Shown here: piece by piece, positions 14,001-23,363 of the stretch
Numbering within the stretch: position 1 is the stretch's first letter
Layout: every line of letters begins with the position of its first letter
Assembly (NCBI RefSeq): GCF_914767665.1
Contig: NC_059505.1
Location: forward strand, 42,033,506-42,097,505
Reading direction: 5' to 3'
DNA from: Harmonia axyridis
Taxonomy: Eukaryota; Arthropoda; Insecta; Coleoptera; Coccinellidae
DNA: 64,000 bases
Notes under the pieces: model-generated
Database searches by the model: none
What the model saw: only the letters and a program-made list of their open reading frames with translations
Told to the model about the DNA's origin: nothing
Made by a program: the position numbers and the translations under genes

Positions 14001-16293
14001 AAATATGAAACTTTCAAAGAAAAAATTGATACTTTTCCCGAAGCTGCCACTTCTTCTGGCAATGAGCTACGCACTTGAAACTCCACTATGTTTTAGAGCG
14101 GAACTTGAAGTTTGAAAACGTTTTTATTTGAGGGATCTGTGACGAATAATTCAGGAGATATAACGATTTTTAGAGGCAAATTCAATTTTTTCCCAAATTT
14201 CGAGTTCAAATTCCCCCAAAACCGGGAGCTCTACGAAGAATCGGTGAGCGATGCCATAATTTACGATCTCTGATTAGCCGAATTTCGATCTCACCTGAAA
14301 AATTCTTTGTCCAAAAATTTTCGTAAAATTTTCTATACCTGACCCTTAAAAATTTTTTGAAAAATAAAAGTTCTTTCATGGGAATATTGTGTCATTTTAT
14401 TGATTGATTCGACTATGTAGATTAAGAAAATGCTTGCAGTTGTGCGGTCAGTACATTATTCCATAAATTATAGGCAAAAATATGAAACTTTCAAAGAAAA
14501 AATTGATACTTTTCCCGAAGCTGCCACTTCTTCTGGCGATGAGCTACGCACTTGAAACTCCACTATGTTTCAGAGCGGAACTTGAAGTTTGAAAACGTTT
14601 TTATTTGAGGGATCTGTGACGAATAATTCAGGAGATATAACGATTTTTAGAGGCAAATTCAATTTTTTCCCAAATTTCGAGTTCAAATTCCCCCAAAACC
14701 GGGAGCTCTACGAAGAATCGGTGAGCGATGCCATAATTTACGATCTCTGATTAGCCGAATTTCGATCTCACCTGAAAAATTTTTTGTCCAAAAATTTTCG
14801 TAAAATTTTCTATACCTGACCCTTAAAAATTTTTTGAAAAATAAAAGTTCTTTAATGGGAATATTGTGTCATTTTATTGATTGATTCGACTAAGTAGATT
14901 AAGAAAATGCTTGCAGTTGTGCGGTCAGTACATTATTTCATAAATTATAGGCAAAAATATGAAACTTTCAAAGAAAAAATTGATACTTTTCCCGAAGCTG
15001 CCACTTCTTCTGGCAATGAGCTACGCACTTGAAACTCCACTATGTTTTAGAGCGGAACTTGAAGTTTGAAAACGTTTTTATTTGAGGGATCTGTGACGAA
15101 TAATTCAGGAGATATAACGATTTTTAGAGGCAAATTCAATTTTTTCCCAAATTTCGAGTTCAAATTCCCCCAAAACCGGGAGCTCTACGAAGAATCGGTT
15201 AGCGATGCCATAATTTACGATCTCTGATTAGCCGAATTTCGATCTCACCTGAAAAATTTTTTGTCCAAAAATTTTCGTAAAATTTTCGTAAAATTTTTTA
15301 TACCTAATCTTTGACTAGCAGGCCAACTGTTAACTAAGAACTAAGGGCTCAGGTAAAATATAGAAGTGCACGTGCGCCGCATAGAATTTCAATATTAACG
15401 AGTACCAGTTTCTATCATTTTATGTTCTTTATTCGTGTTGATCGATGAAAAGTATTAGGTGTATTTGAAAAAATAAAATTTAATTTTTTCACAATATATA
15501 TCAACGTCAAACATCAAAGTATAGAACAAATAGAAAATAGTTCGAGCACGTGCGCATGCCTTAACTAAGAACTAACAAGAGAGTGCTTAAACGCCACTGA
15601 ATTCTTAGGTTTAGTTCTTAGTTCGTAGTTCTTAGGAATGGTGCATAAATCCACCATAAGGAATGTTTGAAGTTTGTTTGATTGATCGGTATTCCCTCCT
15701 ATTCTATGCACCTTGGTTCCACAAATGTTACCAATGTCACAAAGTGGAATTCCCTAATCCTACCTGCTAAACAAGCTTCACCAGATCTGATGCATCTGTC
15801 GTAATCAAGAGCTTGTGCGTACATCTCTTTGGGATCGTATTTTTTCGACAGAAAATCGCTATATTTTCTCCGCAGCCATTTTCCTACATCGTGCATTTCT
15901 GCTATGCCTTCCTGAAAGAAAGAAAATCCACTTCATGATTCCGACATTTTCTGGCCAAAAAAATAGGTTTTTCGTGGAAGTCACTTAAAAAAATATATGT
16001 TCTTACATTTGTTAGATCTCCTAGTACGAAAGGCCATTTCACTTTAGAATATGGATCAGTTGGATAGAAGTTGTTAGGTATTCTAGCTCCATGTCGCATC
16101 AGCTGAAAGTTAAGTTCTCTTAAGTTATACAAGATTCGAATAAAAAAAAAATGAGACGTTTCTATTTTCATTTTTTTTAACGAAAAACACTTTTTTAGAA
16201 TTTACTTACCGTTGTAACTGCCACAAGTTCATCTTCAGCTTTGCACAACCAGAAAGCGTTAGATAAAACCAACAGAAACTTCAATGAAATCAT
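2025..16293 (-). CDS. Histidine acid phosphatase-like secreted protein, paralogue 1 (catalytic HD replaced)
   Basis: Five coding exons on the minus strand: 16210-16293, 16007-16102, 15764-15911, 3289-3677, 2025-2453. All have GT-AG borders, and the frame stays open for 381 residues. Residues 1-19 form a signal peptide (hydrophobic stretch LLVLSNAFWL), so secretion or lysosomal location is expected. Residues 31-37 are RHGARIP, the phosphohistidine motif of the histidine acid phosphatase superfamily; LDYDRC and LAGLYPP follow as in insect Acph-1-like proteins. Near residues 276-277, where active members carry His-Asp in a YSxHDT context, this protein reads YFATEW, i.e. Thr-Glu. Loss of the proton-donor aspartate and its histidine suggests weak or no phosphatase activity (inference). 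Intron 3 is 12 kb because it holds a satellite-filled element. It is paralogous to the gene at 19656-21959, with identical sizes for exons 2, 3 and 4. Confidence 0.88.
2572..3035. mobile_element. Foldback MITE family 1, copy 2 (complete)
   Basis: A 464-bp element in intron 4 of acid phosphatase gene 1. The ends are AATACGCTCTATTAGTGTGA and its reverse complement. The arms are about 215 bp each and imperfect, meeting at a short centre. Each arm carries TGACGTCA (2589-2596 and 3010-3017). No coding sequence and no clear target-site duplication. Related copies are at 532-930 and 48312-48775. Confidence 0.85.
3203..3262. repeat. Tandem duplication of a ~31-bp unit
   Basis: GTCATCTTTTGACATTTGAC is repeated directly with a 31-32 bp offset just downstream of exon 4 of acid phosphatase gene 1, inside intron 4. 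It is a small local duplication with no evident function. Confidence 0.6.
3896..4040 (+). repeat. Left terminal inverted repeat and subterminal repeats
   Basis: Starts CCTTATGGTAGATTTATGCA, followed by repeated CCTAAGAACTAAG motifs. The TTTATGCAC...TCCTAAGAACTAA motif occurs twice, near 3909 and 3989. It pairs with 15520-15661 in inverted orientation. Confidence 0.7.
4350..15306. repeat. Satellite array: 23 tandem units of ~477 bp
   Basis: The landmark TTGCAGTTGTGCGGTCAGTA recurs 23 times, at about 4438, 4915, 5391, 5869, 6347, 6824, 7300, 7778, 8253, 8729, 9204, 9680, 10138, 10615, 11093, 11570, 12048, 12525, 13002, 13479, 13956, 14433 and 14910. Spacing is almost always 475-478 bp. Units differ by few substitutions. 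The unit at 9680 lacks about 18 bp after CTTTCAAAGAAA. Several variants are shared by groups of units, so multi-unit blocks were duplicated. Units are AT-rich and have no gene of recognisable kind, only a conserved ~36-codon open frame. Confidence 0.97.
15520..15661 (-). repeat. Right terminal inverted repeat
   Basis: Read on the minus strand it starts CCTTATGGTGGATTTATGCA, then TTCCTAAGAACTACGAACTA and ACCTAAGAATT. This is the inverted partner of 3896-4040. Confidence 0.7.
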
Positions 16294-17150
16294 GATGGGA
16301 TTCGATATAACACTAAAATGAACTCAAATTTGAGGCAGCAACATTAATTTATCCCTATGACAATTGCAACCACAATGAATGCGGATTTCATATCATTTTA
16401 GGATGATTTTCCGGCAGGTGTAACGATAAAATCATTATGAAATGTGGAATATATTTACAGGAAACAGCTGAATTCATTTAATGCTGAAACTGCAGCAAAA
16501 AGTACCAGGTAAGATTGGAGAAATTCTATTCATTGATCAGAAAGTATTTTTTTAAGGAATCTCTTACAGAGAGTTCAATGTTTTTTGTTTTATTTTCAAT
16601 CTCTTCTCTCTTCTGTCATAATTTTGCTGTTTTCCTTTAACTATATCTGTGTTAATTTATTTTTTATAATTATATGCCGAGTCCTATACGTTTTTACCTG
16701 GATTCTTTTCAATGAATGAAAAAAGTTCACCTACTCACTTCCTGGGTGCTTTGTCTTTGAGGAAATATCATATTTCCTGTTTAGTTTGGAATGTATGCAT
16801 TTTTGGAAGTAGGACAGGAAAAGTTTGATTTCAATGAATTTGATAACTAACTTTTTCTTTATCTCAACTTAAACTTTATCTACCACCAGAAAAATACAGA
16901 AGGCTATGTAGTGCCGAAAACAAATGTTGTTTTTACTATTCTGGATCGTTTTTCTCTTTTTTTGTAACTCTAAATGAATTGGAAAGTTTGAAATCCTCGT
17001 TAAAAAGTATAATTTTGAGGAAATGCTCCAATGTTACAGAACACATTTAATAATAATCTTTTTCCTTCATTTCAGCAGTTTTCTTGACAAAATTATGTCA
17101 ATAAAATAAAATTTGTGTATATCCTGTTGTATCTTCTTTCTTAGTGTAGG
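16294..17150. other. 5' flank of acid phosphatase gene 1, no gene seen
   Basis: AT-rich sequence upstream of the start codon at 16293. It should contain the minus-strand promoter and 5' UTR of gene 1, but no convincing TATA or initiator could be fixed. No open frame or repeat family was recognised up to the start of the duplicated block at about 17150. Confidence 0.4.
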
Positions 17151-17152
17151 TG

Positions 17153-17870
17153 TATGTATATACCTTAAACCATAAGCTACGCTTGAATTGCTAAATCATG
17201 TTTTTACTTAATCCAACCTAAGATTAACTTGATATAATATGTGAGGTAATTTAGTAATTTTCAAACATCAGAAGATCTATACTCCCTTCAAAAGACAATT
17301 GGAATTTTCCCTAGTAAGAAACTATCAGAAATGTGATATAGCAATACATTCTATAAGTTAGGTTGTAATCAGAGCACGCATATATCGATTCTAAGATGGT
17401 ACCCATTGGGTTCCCGAAAAATACTCAATGAAATAGTCAAGAATAACAAGGTTTGTTTTGTCTGTGAGAATTGAAAGAAATGATGAGGTCAACACACTTG
17501 CCAGAAGAGAAGCACAAAGTCCAGAACCTTTCTATGGCATGGGTAAATGCACCTTTTAAAAGGAGAAGGAAAAAGATAAACACTCTGGCAGAATTTTTCT
17601 GCCTTGTGGATCATTCAAGAATGTTTCTTCGAAACTTTAATACTGTGAGATCTAAGAAGTATCTGGATCTTAGCAAGAATATGCTACATCTTCTCCCTGG
17701 ATTCCTAACTGGGCATTTTCGCCACGGGAAGCACCTCATTATAATGAATCTAGCAGAAAACGACAAGGGCAGATTCTGTGGGGAGGAAGAAGAAACTCCC
17801 AATCACCTGGTGACGGAATGCCTCGCCATCTCTAGTCAACGCAAAAAATGCTTTGGAGAAGAGTCTTGTA
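17153..17870 (+). repeat. Left copy of a ~0.7-kb direct duplication
   Basis: Begins TATATACCTTAAACCATAAG and ends GAGAAGAGTCTTGTA. The same order of sequence recurs at 18812-19515, with roughly one difference per 10-15 bases and small indels. The mariner at 17871-18811 sits exactly between the two copies. The distal half carries the LINE RNase H remnant. Confidence 0.8.
17471..17870 (+). pseudogene. LINE (non-LTR retrotransposon) RNase H C-terminal remnant
   Basis: The open frame contains LDLSKNMLHLLPGFLTGH, then RFCGEEEETPNHLVTEC, matching the region after RNase H in jockey/R1-type ORF2 proteins (LTGH..L..H...M.....RFC...EET..HL...C). No upstream reverse transcriptase is attached. It is cut by the mariner insertion at 17871. 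Related fragments lie at 19090, 28200, 30540, 50728 and 52545. Confidence 0.75.
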
Positions 17871-18811
17871 ACGGGTGTTTTTTTTTCGAGGTATAAAACT
17901 TTAAGTTGGAATTACTGTTCAAGATGGCGACCGATTTAACAGCTTTCAAGTGATTTATTCTCAGTTTGGTTTGGCAATTCATCATGAATAGACTCACGCC
18001 TGAACAACGTTTGTAAATAGTGCAATTTTATTTCGAAAATAATGGTTCTGTGCGGAATACGTATCGCGCACTACGTCCATTTTATTTTGTTTAGCGATGA
18101 AGCGCACTTCTGGTTGAATGGCTCCGTCAACAAACAAAACTGCCGTATTTGGAGTGAATCTAATCTTCGAGTGTATGTCGAAACACCGTTACATCCAGAA
18201 AAACTGAGTGTTTGGTGCGCTTTATGGGCTGGTGGAATCATTGGTCCGTACTTCTTCAAAAACGATGATGGCCAGAACGTTACAGTCAATGGTGATCGGT
18301 ATAGAGCCATTATTACTAACTTTTTCATTCCTGAATTGACCAACCATGATGTCCAGGAGCTGTGGTTCTAACAAGATGGTGCAACATGCCACACAGCTCG
18401 TGCCACAATCGATTTATTGAAAGACACGTTTGGTGACCGCCTAATTTCACATTTTGGATCTGTGAATTGGCCTCCAAGATCTTGTGATTTAACACCGCTG
18501 GACTACTTTCTGTGGGGCTATGTAAAGTCATTGGTCTATGCGGATAAGCCACAAACCCTTGACCATTTGGAAGACAACATTCGCCGAGTTATTGCCGATA
18601 TACGGCCAGAAATGTTGGAAAACGTCATCGAAAATTGGACGTCCAGATTGGACTACATCCGAACCAGCCGTGGCGGTGACATGCCAGAAATCATATTTAA
18701 AATGTAATGCCACAAGATAATCTTGCGGATAAATAAAATTCATGTCAATCGAATAATCCATCGCTTTTTTTTGCATTTTAAATTTCTATAGCTCTAAAAA
18801 AAAACACCCTT
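17871..18811 (+). mobile_element. rosa-like DD41D mariner, copy A (internally deleted)
   Basis: Ends are TA/ACGGGTGTTTTTTTTTCGAG and, inverted, AAAGGGTGTTTT; TA flanks both sides. The HTH start (MNRLTPEQRL) is near 17984 and has a stop (TTGTAAATA). The catalytic part runs from FSDEAHFWLNG (about 18090) through QDGATCHTARATI to LTPLDYFLWG and SRGGDMPEIIFKM at 18707. Counted in the intact copy C, 41 residues separate the second and third catalytic Asp, as in rosa-type mariners. The middle of the protein is missing and the two parts are out of frame. A further stop interrupts LWF/QDG. Confidence 0.85.
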
Positions 18812-19530
18812 TATATACCTTAAACCATAAGCTCCGCTTGAATTGCTAAATCATATTTTTACTTAATAGAACCTAAGGTTAACTTGATATGATATGTGAA
18901 GTTATTTAGTGAATTTCATCAGAAGATCTATGGTCCCTTTAAAAGACAATTGGAAATTTCCCTAGTAAGAAATGTCAGTCAGAAATGTGCTAAGTAATAC
19001 ATTCTATTAAGTTAGGTTGCAATCAGAGCTCGCATATATTCTAAGATTCTAAGATGGTACCTATTGGGTTGCGGAAAAATACTCAATGAAATAGTCAAGA
19101 ATTACAAGGTTTATTTTGTATGTGAGAATTGAAATAAATGATGAAGTCAACATTCCATTGGTCCAAGACCTTTCTATGGTATAGGTACATGAACCTATTA
19201 GAAGGAGAAGGAAAAAACCTTGAGATAAACACTCTGGCAGAATTTTTCTGACTTGGGTGATCATTCAAAAATGTTTCTTCGAAACTTTAATACTGCAAGA
19301 CCTAAGAAGTATCTGGATCTTAGCAAGAATATGCTACATCTCCTCATTGGATTCCTCACAGGGTACTAACGCCTCAGGAAGTACCTCATGAAAATGAATC
19401 TAGCAGAAAATGACAAGAGCAGATTCTGTGGGGAGGAAGAAGAAACTCCGAATCAACTGGTGACAGAATGCCTCGTCATCTCTAGTGAAATAAAAAATGC
19501 TTTGGAGAAGAGTCTTGTAGAAGTGAAGAA
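18812..19530 (+). repeat. Right copy of the ~0.7-kb direct duplication
   Basis: Starts TATATACCTTAAACCATAAG immediately after the mariner and repeats the 17153-17870 sequence, including the LINE remnant. Unlike the left copy it continues past CTTGTA into GAAGTGAAGAAGTAACC, the expected LINE 3' sequence. Confidence 0.8.
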
Positions 19531-19600
19531 GTAACCTTCTTGGAGCTATCCCAGATACTGCAGGATCCAAAGGATGAGCAGTAGACTACAAAGAGTTCAG
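19090..19600 (+). pseudogene. LINE RNase H C-terminal and 3' tail remnant
   Basis: A frameshifted homologue of the fragment at 17471-17870, with motifs AGATTCTGTGGGGAGGAAGA and CACTGG-type C-terminal coding. The 3' section reads GAAGTAACCTTCTTGGAGCT, also found at 50735 (plus) and near 28330 (minus). It ends just before the 3' end of acid phosphatase gene 2. Confidence 0.65.
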
Positions 19601-19637
19601 AATTGGATATAAGAAAAACTAGACTAAATAAAACTAA

Positions 19638-19643
19638 TTTATT
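19638..19643 (-). terminator. Polyadenylation signal of acid phosphatase gene 2
   Basis: AATAAA on the minus strand, 13 bp past the stop codon at 19656, mirroring gene 1. Confidence 0.6.
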
Positions 19644-19655
19644 ACAACAACCACA

Positions 19656-21959
19656 TCATTTAGACATAGGAACATCAGTAGCAACACTAACGTTTTGCCC
19701 TGTAAAACTTTCGCACAACTTTACCCACTGAGCGCTATCAATAAGATATGGTGCGATGATTTTCCTGAATCTCCCATAATACACTCTGTTTTTCTCTTTC
19801 CTAATCGCAACCCGTACGGCCCTGGTACCCTTCTTGGCCGAACTCCTGTACAGTATCCTAACATAGTCAACACCATTTGGTTTCCTCCTCAACTCGATCA
19901 GATACAGGGCGCCAAACTCGGGTATGTTGATATCAGGCAGTCCCAACGTATACGTTAGATCGTACAAAATCCACTCCGTGGCGAAGTAGGCCATGAACTT
20001 CCTGTAGGTGGTTTTGGTGGTACCGAAATCTACACCGGTTATCGCTCTGTCGAATTGGCTTTGTATTCTGGTCAATAGTGGTCCTACCTATCGGTTTAAA
20101 TTACTGGTTACTTAGTCAAAGTATGCGGGACTATATGGGGGAGGAGGAGGATGAGATACTTGAAGGAAGGGGTTCCCCAGGGATCCGTCCTGGACCCTCT
20201 ATTGTAAACAGTGGCACCATGGCCAGCTGTTTCTAAAAATCAGCGTACTTTCTTGGAGAGGGTGTTGTAAGTATCACAGTGAACTTTGATATTTTTTGTC
20301 AAAATCGAAGAAATCATTCAAAGACCTTCTAGCTCCAGCAAGTTGGTATTTCAGCCTGCTCAGCTCGAGTTTAATATTGGAGAAATTCTCCAAACCGGGT
20401 GATCTCTAACGACTAGCAGTTTCAGTGCCCTTTAAGCTCTCCAGATTCGAGCCTCTGTAATTCCATCTGTGGGATTACTTCCAGTTGTTGTTTTCCACAC
20501 CATCCAAGGAGGTTGGACGACTTGAAGATGGTAGTAGACGATGAAATCATCCCCAAATAACTAGCACTTCTCGAAAAAGCAACGCGAAGCTCAATATGTG
20601 TATTGCCGTAGAGCTCATCATTTGGATGATGAATTTTGGAACGTAGCTTCAAAGGAAATTCATTCTGTACATAATTTTTCTGGCAAATAATTTTTCAAAT
20701 AACTGTTAGACTCTTTCAAAAACTCTTTAAAATGTGGTAGCTTAGCGTGACCTACCCTATGAATGTAGGTATTCTACGTTTGGATACTTGGAGGAAGGGA
20801 TGCCCCAGGGATCTATCTTAGACCCTCATATTGATATTCAGGATATACATTAACCAAGGATAGGGTTTTGTCAAAAAAGCAAATACTGGACCTCAACTCA
20901 AATATATATACTCGAATCCAGAAAAAAAGACGAGAATAAAAGAAATCCTACCTGTATTCTTCGTTCCGTAAGCGTCAAGGAATCCATCTTAGTATACAGC
21001 TCCACCAGTGGTACCATCTGCTCCCAAATCTTCTGCGCCCAATCCGGCAAAGGTAAATCTACCTTTATTTCGCTGAACAACGTATCGAAAAGTGGGTAGA
21101 TCGTAGCAAAATCCGTCTTTTCTCCACAATTTTCACTGATATACTCAAAATAATCTTTGAACGCCGCCATGATTTTTTTATAAGTTTCTGTCTGCCGTAT
21201 CACTTCAGATTCTTTCATAATTTTCGGACATGCGTTCATATTCACCACAATATCTTGGTTGATTGGTGATACGTGGATTGGAGTTGGTTGCCATCGTAAT
21301 TTAGAATTCCAGGTATCATCAGCAAGGGGCGGATACAGACCTGTAAAATTTCAATTAAAACTTGATATGGTTCATAGTTAATTGTCAAATCGATTAGTGT
21401 ATTTTAAGCACCCTGGATCTAATTAATTATACTACTATTTTATGTCCAGAATCACATTGGTCATTAAGTACCCACCTGCTAATGTAGCTTCTCCTGTCAT
21501 TATGCACCTGTCGTAATCCAGGGATTGTGCATAAATTTCGTTAGGATCGTATTTTTCGGACAAAAAAGAATTATATTTCCTTTTCAGCCATTTTCCAACA
21601 TGATACATTTCATCAACTCCTTTCTAGAAGAATGGAAAAAGATTCATTTCTGTGGTTGGATTAAGTGAACAACAAAAATTCGAAATTTCTGAAAAATTTG
21701 TATTAAAAAACATAAACACTCACATCTGTCAAATCCCCTAATACAAATGGCCAAGATATATTGGAATATGGATCATTTGGGTAGAATGATTCAGGTATCC
21801 TAGATCCATGTCTTATGAGCTAAAAAAAACGAGATCTTTTGATTTTCATTAGGAATAATAAAAGAAGATATAACTTACGGCTGTAACTGCAATTAGTTCA
21901 TCTTCTGCAATACACAAGTAGAAATTTGCTAAAATTATAAGCAATTTCAATGCAACCAT
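19656..21959 (-). CDS. Histidine acid phosphatase-like secreted protein, paralogue 2 (catalytic HD replaced)
   Basis: Five minus-strand coding exons: 21879-21959, 21724-21819, 21476-21623, 20952-21340, 19656-20087; total 381 residues. Start MVALKLLIILANFYLC is a signal peptide (about residues 1-18). RHGSRIP at residues 30-36 is the phosphohistidine motif. LDYDRC, LAGLYPP, DWAQKIW and TERRIQ follow as in paralogue 1. At residues 275-276 the family's His-Asp pair is replaced by Thr-Glu (YFATEW), the same replacement as in the neighbour, so it predates the duplication or is under common constraint. Exons 2, 3 and 4 are the same length as in gene 1; the last exon has one extra codon. Intron 4 holds LINE reverse-transcriptase scraps. 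Its start faces the mRpL16 gene across 466 bp. Confidence 0.9.
20130..20850 (+). pseudogene. LINE reverse-transcriptase scraps in intron 4
   Basis: Two separate stretches encode the non-LTR reverse transcriptase GxPQGS motif: EGVPQGSVLDPLL near 20165-20205 and EGMPQGSILDPHI near 20790-20830. Both are very short and surrounded by stops and unrelated AT-rich sequence. They are relics of two insertions, or one disrupted insertion, within intron 4 of acid phosphatase gene 2. Confidence 0.6.
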
Positions 21960-22425
21960 AGTTGTTAAATTCGTACCTATCGAAGAACTATGACTAAATC
22001 AAACTCAAGGAAAATATTTACTTTTATATTTAAAAAAGTATTTTTCAACTTTGTACCGTAATCGTTTGTAATTTGTTATCATATCGACAAACGTACCACT
22101 AGATGTAGGAATTGATAAAAAAAACTCGTTATCCCTATTGTGGTGAAGGGACATTATTGAGTCTAAGTACTAAGAGGAAATAATTGTATTTGATTATTTC
22201 AGGGAATAGGACCATAGACAAACTAATTTATCTATGAATAGGACCTCCTTCAACAGAATAAATTCAATAAACTATTAATTCTGTGAGTGAATCTATTCTC
22301 ATCTGTGATTTGTCATATTTACATCTGTGGTTAACCTCAAAATAAAAAGAAAATTACATTATATTTTTATTGTATATTTTTGTCATTCCTTGATTGAATA
22401 AAATAATAATTATAATATACATAAC
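21960..22425. promoter_or_regulatory. Divergent intergenic region between acid phosphatase 2 and mRpL16
   Basis: 466 bp of AT-rich DNA between two start codons pointing away from each other, so it must contain both promoters unless a 5' non-coding exon lies elsewhere. No clear TATA box or initiator was fixed by eye. Confidence 0.45.
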
Positions 22426-23354
22426 ATGAATTCTAGTCGTCTACTTAGATGTAAGAAAAACAATATAATATATCTCCAATTCATTGACCAATTTCTTTGC
22501 AGCAACATGTATAACGCTAATTCAAAGGGCAGGATTCAAATATTTCCCAGCTCCGAAAAATTTCGACCGTAAGAACTATTCGATAATATGGAATGTTCAT
22601 TGAAACCATATGATTTTTAGATATTGAAATACCGGAGAAAACAAGGTTGAGGTTTATTGAAAAAGTTCCACAATTCACTCAAGGTATAAGGGCCCCAAAA
22701 ATGCAGAAAAAACTCAGATTCATGCGAGGCCCTGAGGAAGTTCACAATACTCTCATTCATAAACAATATGGAATCATGGTATGGTTGCATATCCTTTGAA
22801 TTTGAGTTATGAGATTAATCATTATCGAACTCTAGGCGTTAGGTGGTGGACGAATGAAATGGCAGCATTTCGACATGTTACGTCTTTCAACAGGTAGAAA
22901 ATTGGACAACAATAGAATGTTTGCTGTATGGCGAGTTGATCCACCTTGGCAGCCTGTGACAAAAAAAGGACAAGGACAAAGAATGGGAGGAGGTAAAGGA
23001 GCTATCGATCATTATGTCAGTCCTATTAAAGCTGGTACGTTGACAGATTAAAGTTAAAAGAAACAATTAATTAACTGATGTTTTATTTCTTTAGGCAGGA
23101 TAATTTTTGAGGTTGGAGGAAAATGTGAATATGCAGAAGTGCAAAAATTATTGGAGGACCTAGCTAAGAAGATGCCGTTCAAAGCTATGGCAGTCTCCCA
23201 AGAAATTCTGGATAAAATGGCTGCTGATGAAAAGTGGGAACTGGAGAATAACAAGAACAAATTCACAATGAAATATATGATTCAAAATAATATGGGAGGT
23301 TGTCACAGGTGGCTATCTCCTTTCGATTTCAAATTTTTAGGAAAGTATCTTTAA
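22426..23354 (+). CDS. mRpL16: Mitochondrial large-subunit ribosomal protein L16 (uL16m)
   Basis: Five exons, 22426-22450, 22503-22568, 22621-22778, 22836-23034 and 23095-23354, join in frame to 708 nt (235 residues plus stop). All introns are 52-60 bp with GT-AG ends. The start exon MNSSRLLR plus RSTCITLIQRAG looks like a mitochondrial targeting segment. GFKYFPAPKNFD, the block RMGGGKGAIDHYVSPIKAG, and NNMGGCHRWLSPF near the C terminus are typical of insect mRpL16. The protein binds 23S-type rRNA near the peptidyl-transferase centre of the mitoribosome. No break seen; probably functional. Confidence 0.95.
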
Positions 23355-23357
23355 GTC

Positions 23358-23363
23358 AATAAA
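23358..23363 (+). terminator. Polyadenylation signal of mRpL16
   Basis: AATAAA begins four bases after the TAA stop codon at 23352-23354. Confidence 0.6.

Larger units (their letters stand above)
3896..15661. mobile_element. 11.8-kb TIR-bounded element filled with a satellite array
   Basis: The left end reads CCTTATGGTAGATTTATGCA and the right end, on the opposite strand, CCTTATGGTGGATTTATGCA. The match continues inwards, imperfectly, for over 100 bp through CCTAAGAACTA, ACCTAAGAATT and GCGTTTATGCAC-like motifs. CTAAGAACTAAG recurs several times in each subterminal region. Between the ends lie a left spacer (about 4040-4350), the satellite (4350-15306) and a right spacer (15307-15520). No transposase frame is seen, so it would be non-autonomous. 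If the ends are TGGT...ACCA, the flanking dinucleotide is TA on both sides; a longer duplication was not found. It occupies intron 3 of acid phosphatase gene 1, and the paralogue's matching intron is only 135 bp. Confidence 0.65.

Noticed and set aside
4350..15306. Hammerhead ribozyme in the satellite unit
   Set aside because: Insect satellites sometimes carry one. I looked for the CTGATGA...GAAA core; the nearest sequence is CTGATTAGCCGAA, which lacks it.
4350..15306. CRISPR-like array
   Set aside because: The units are 477 bp and contiguous, with no short repeat/spacer alternation, and the genome is eukaryotic.
20422..20652. 76-codon minus-strand frame in intron 4 of acid phosphatase gene 2
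   Set aside because: It does not fit between the exons in phase and has no counterpart in the paralogue.
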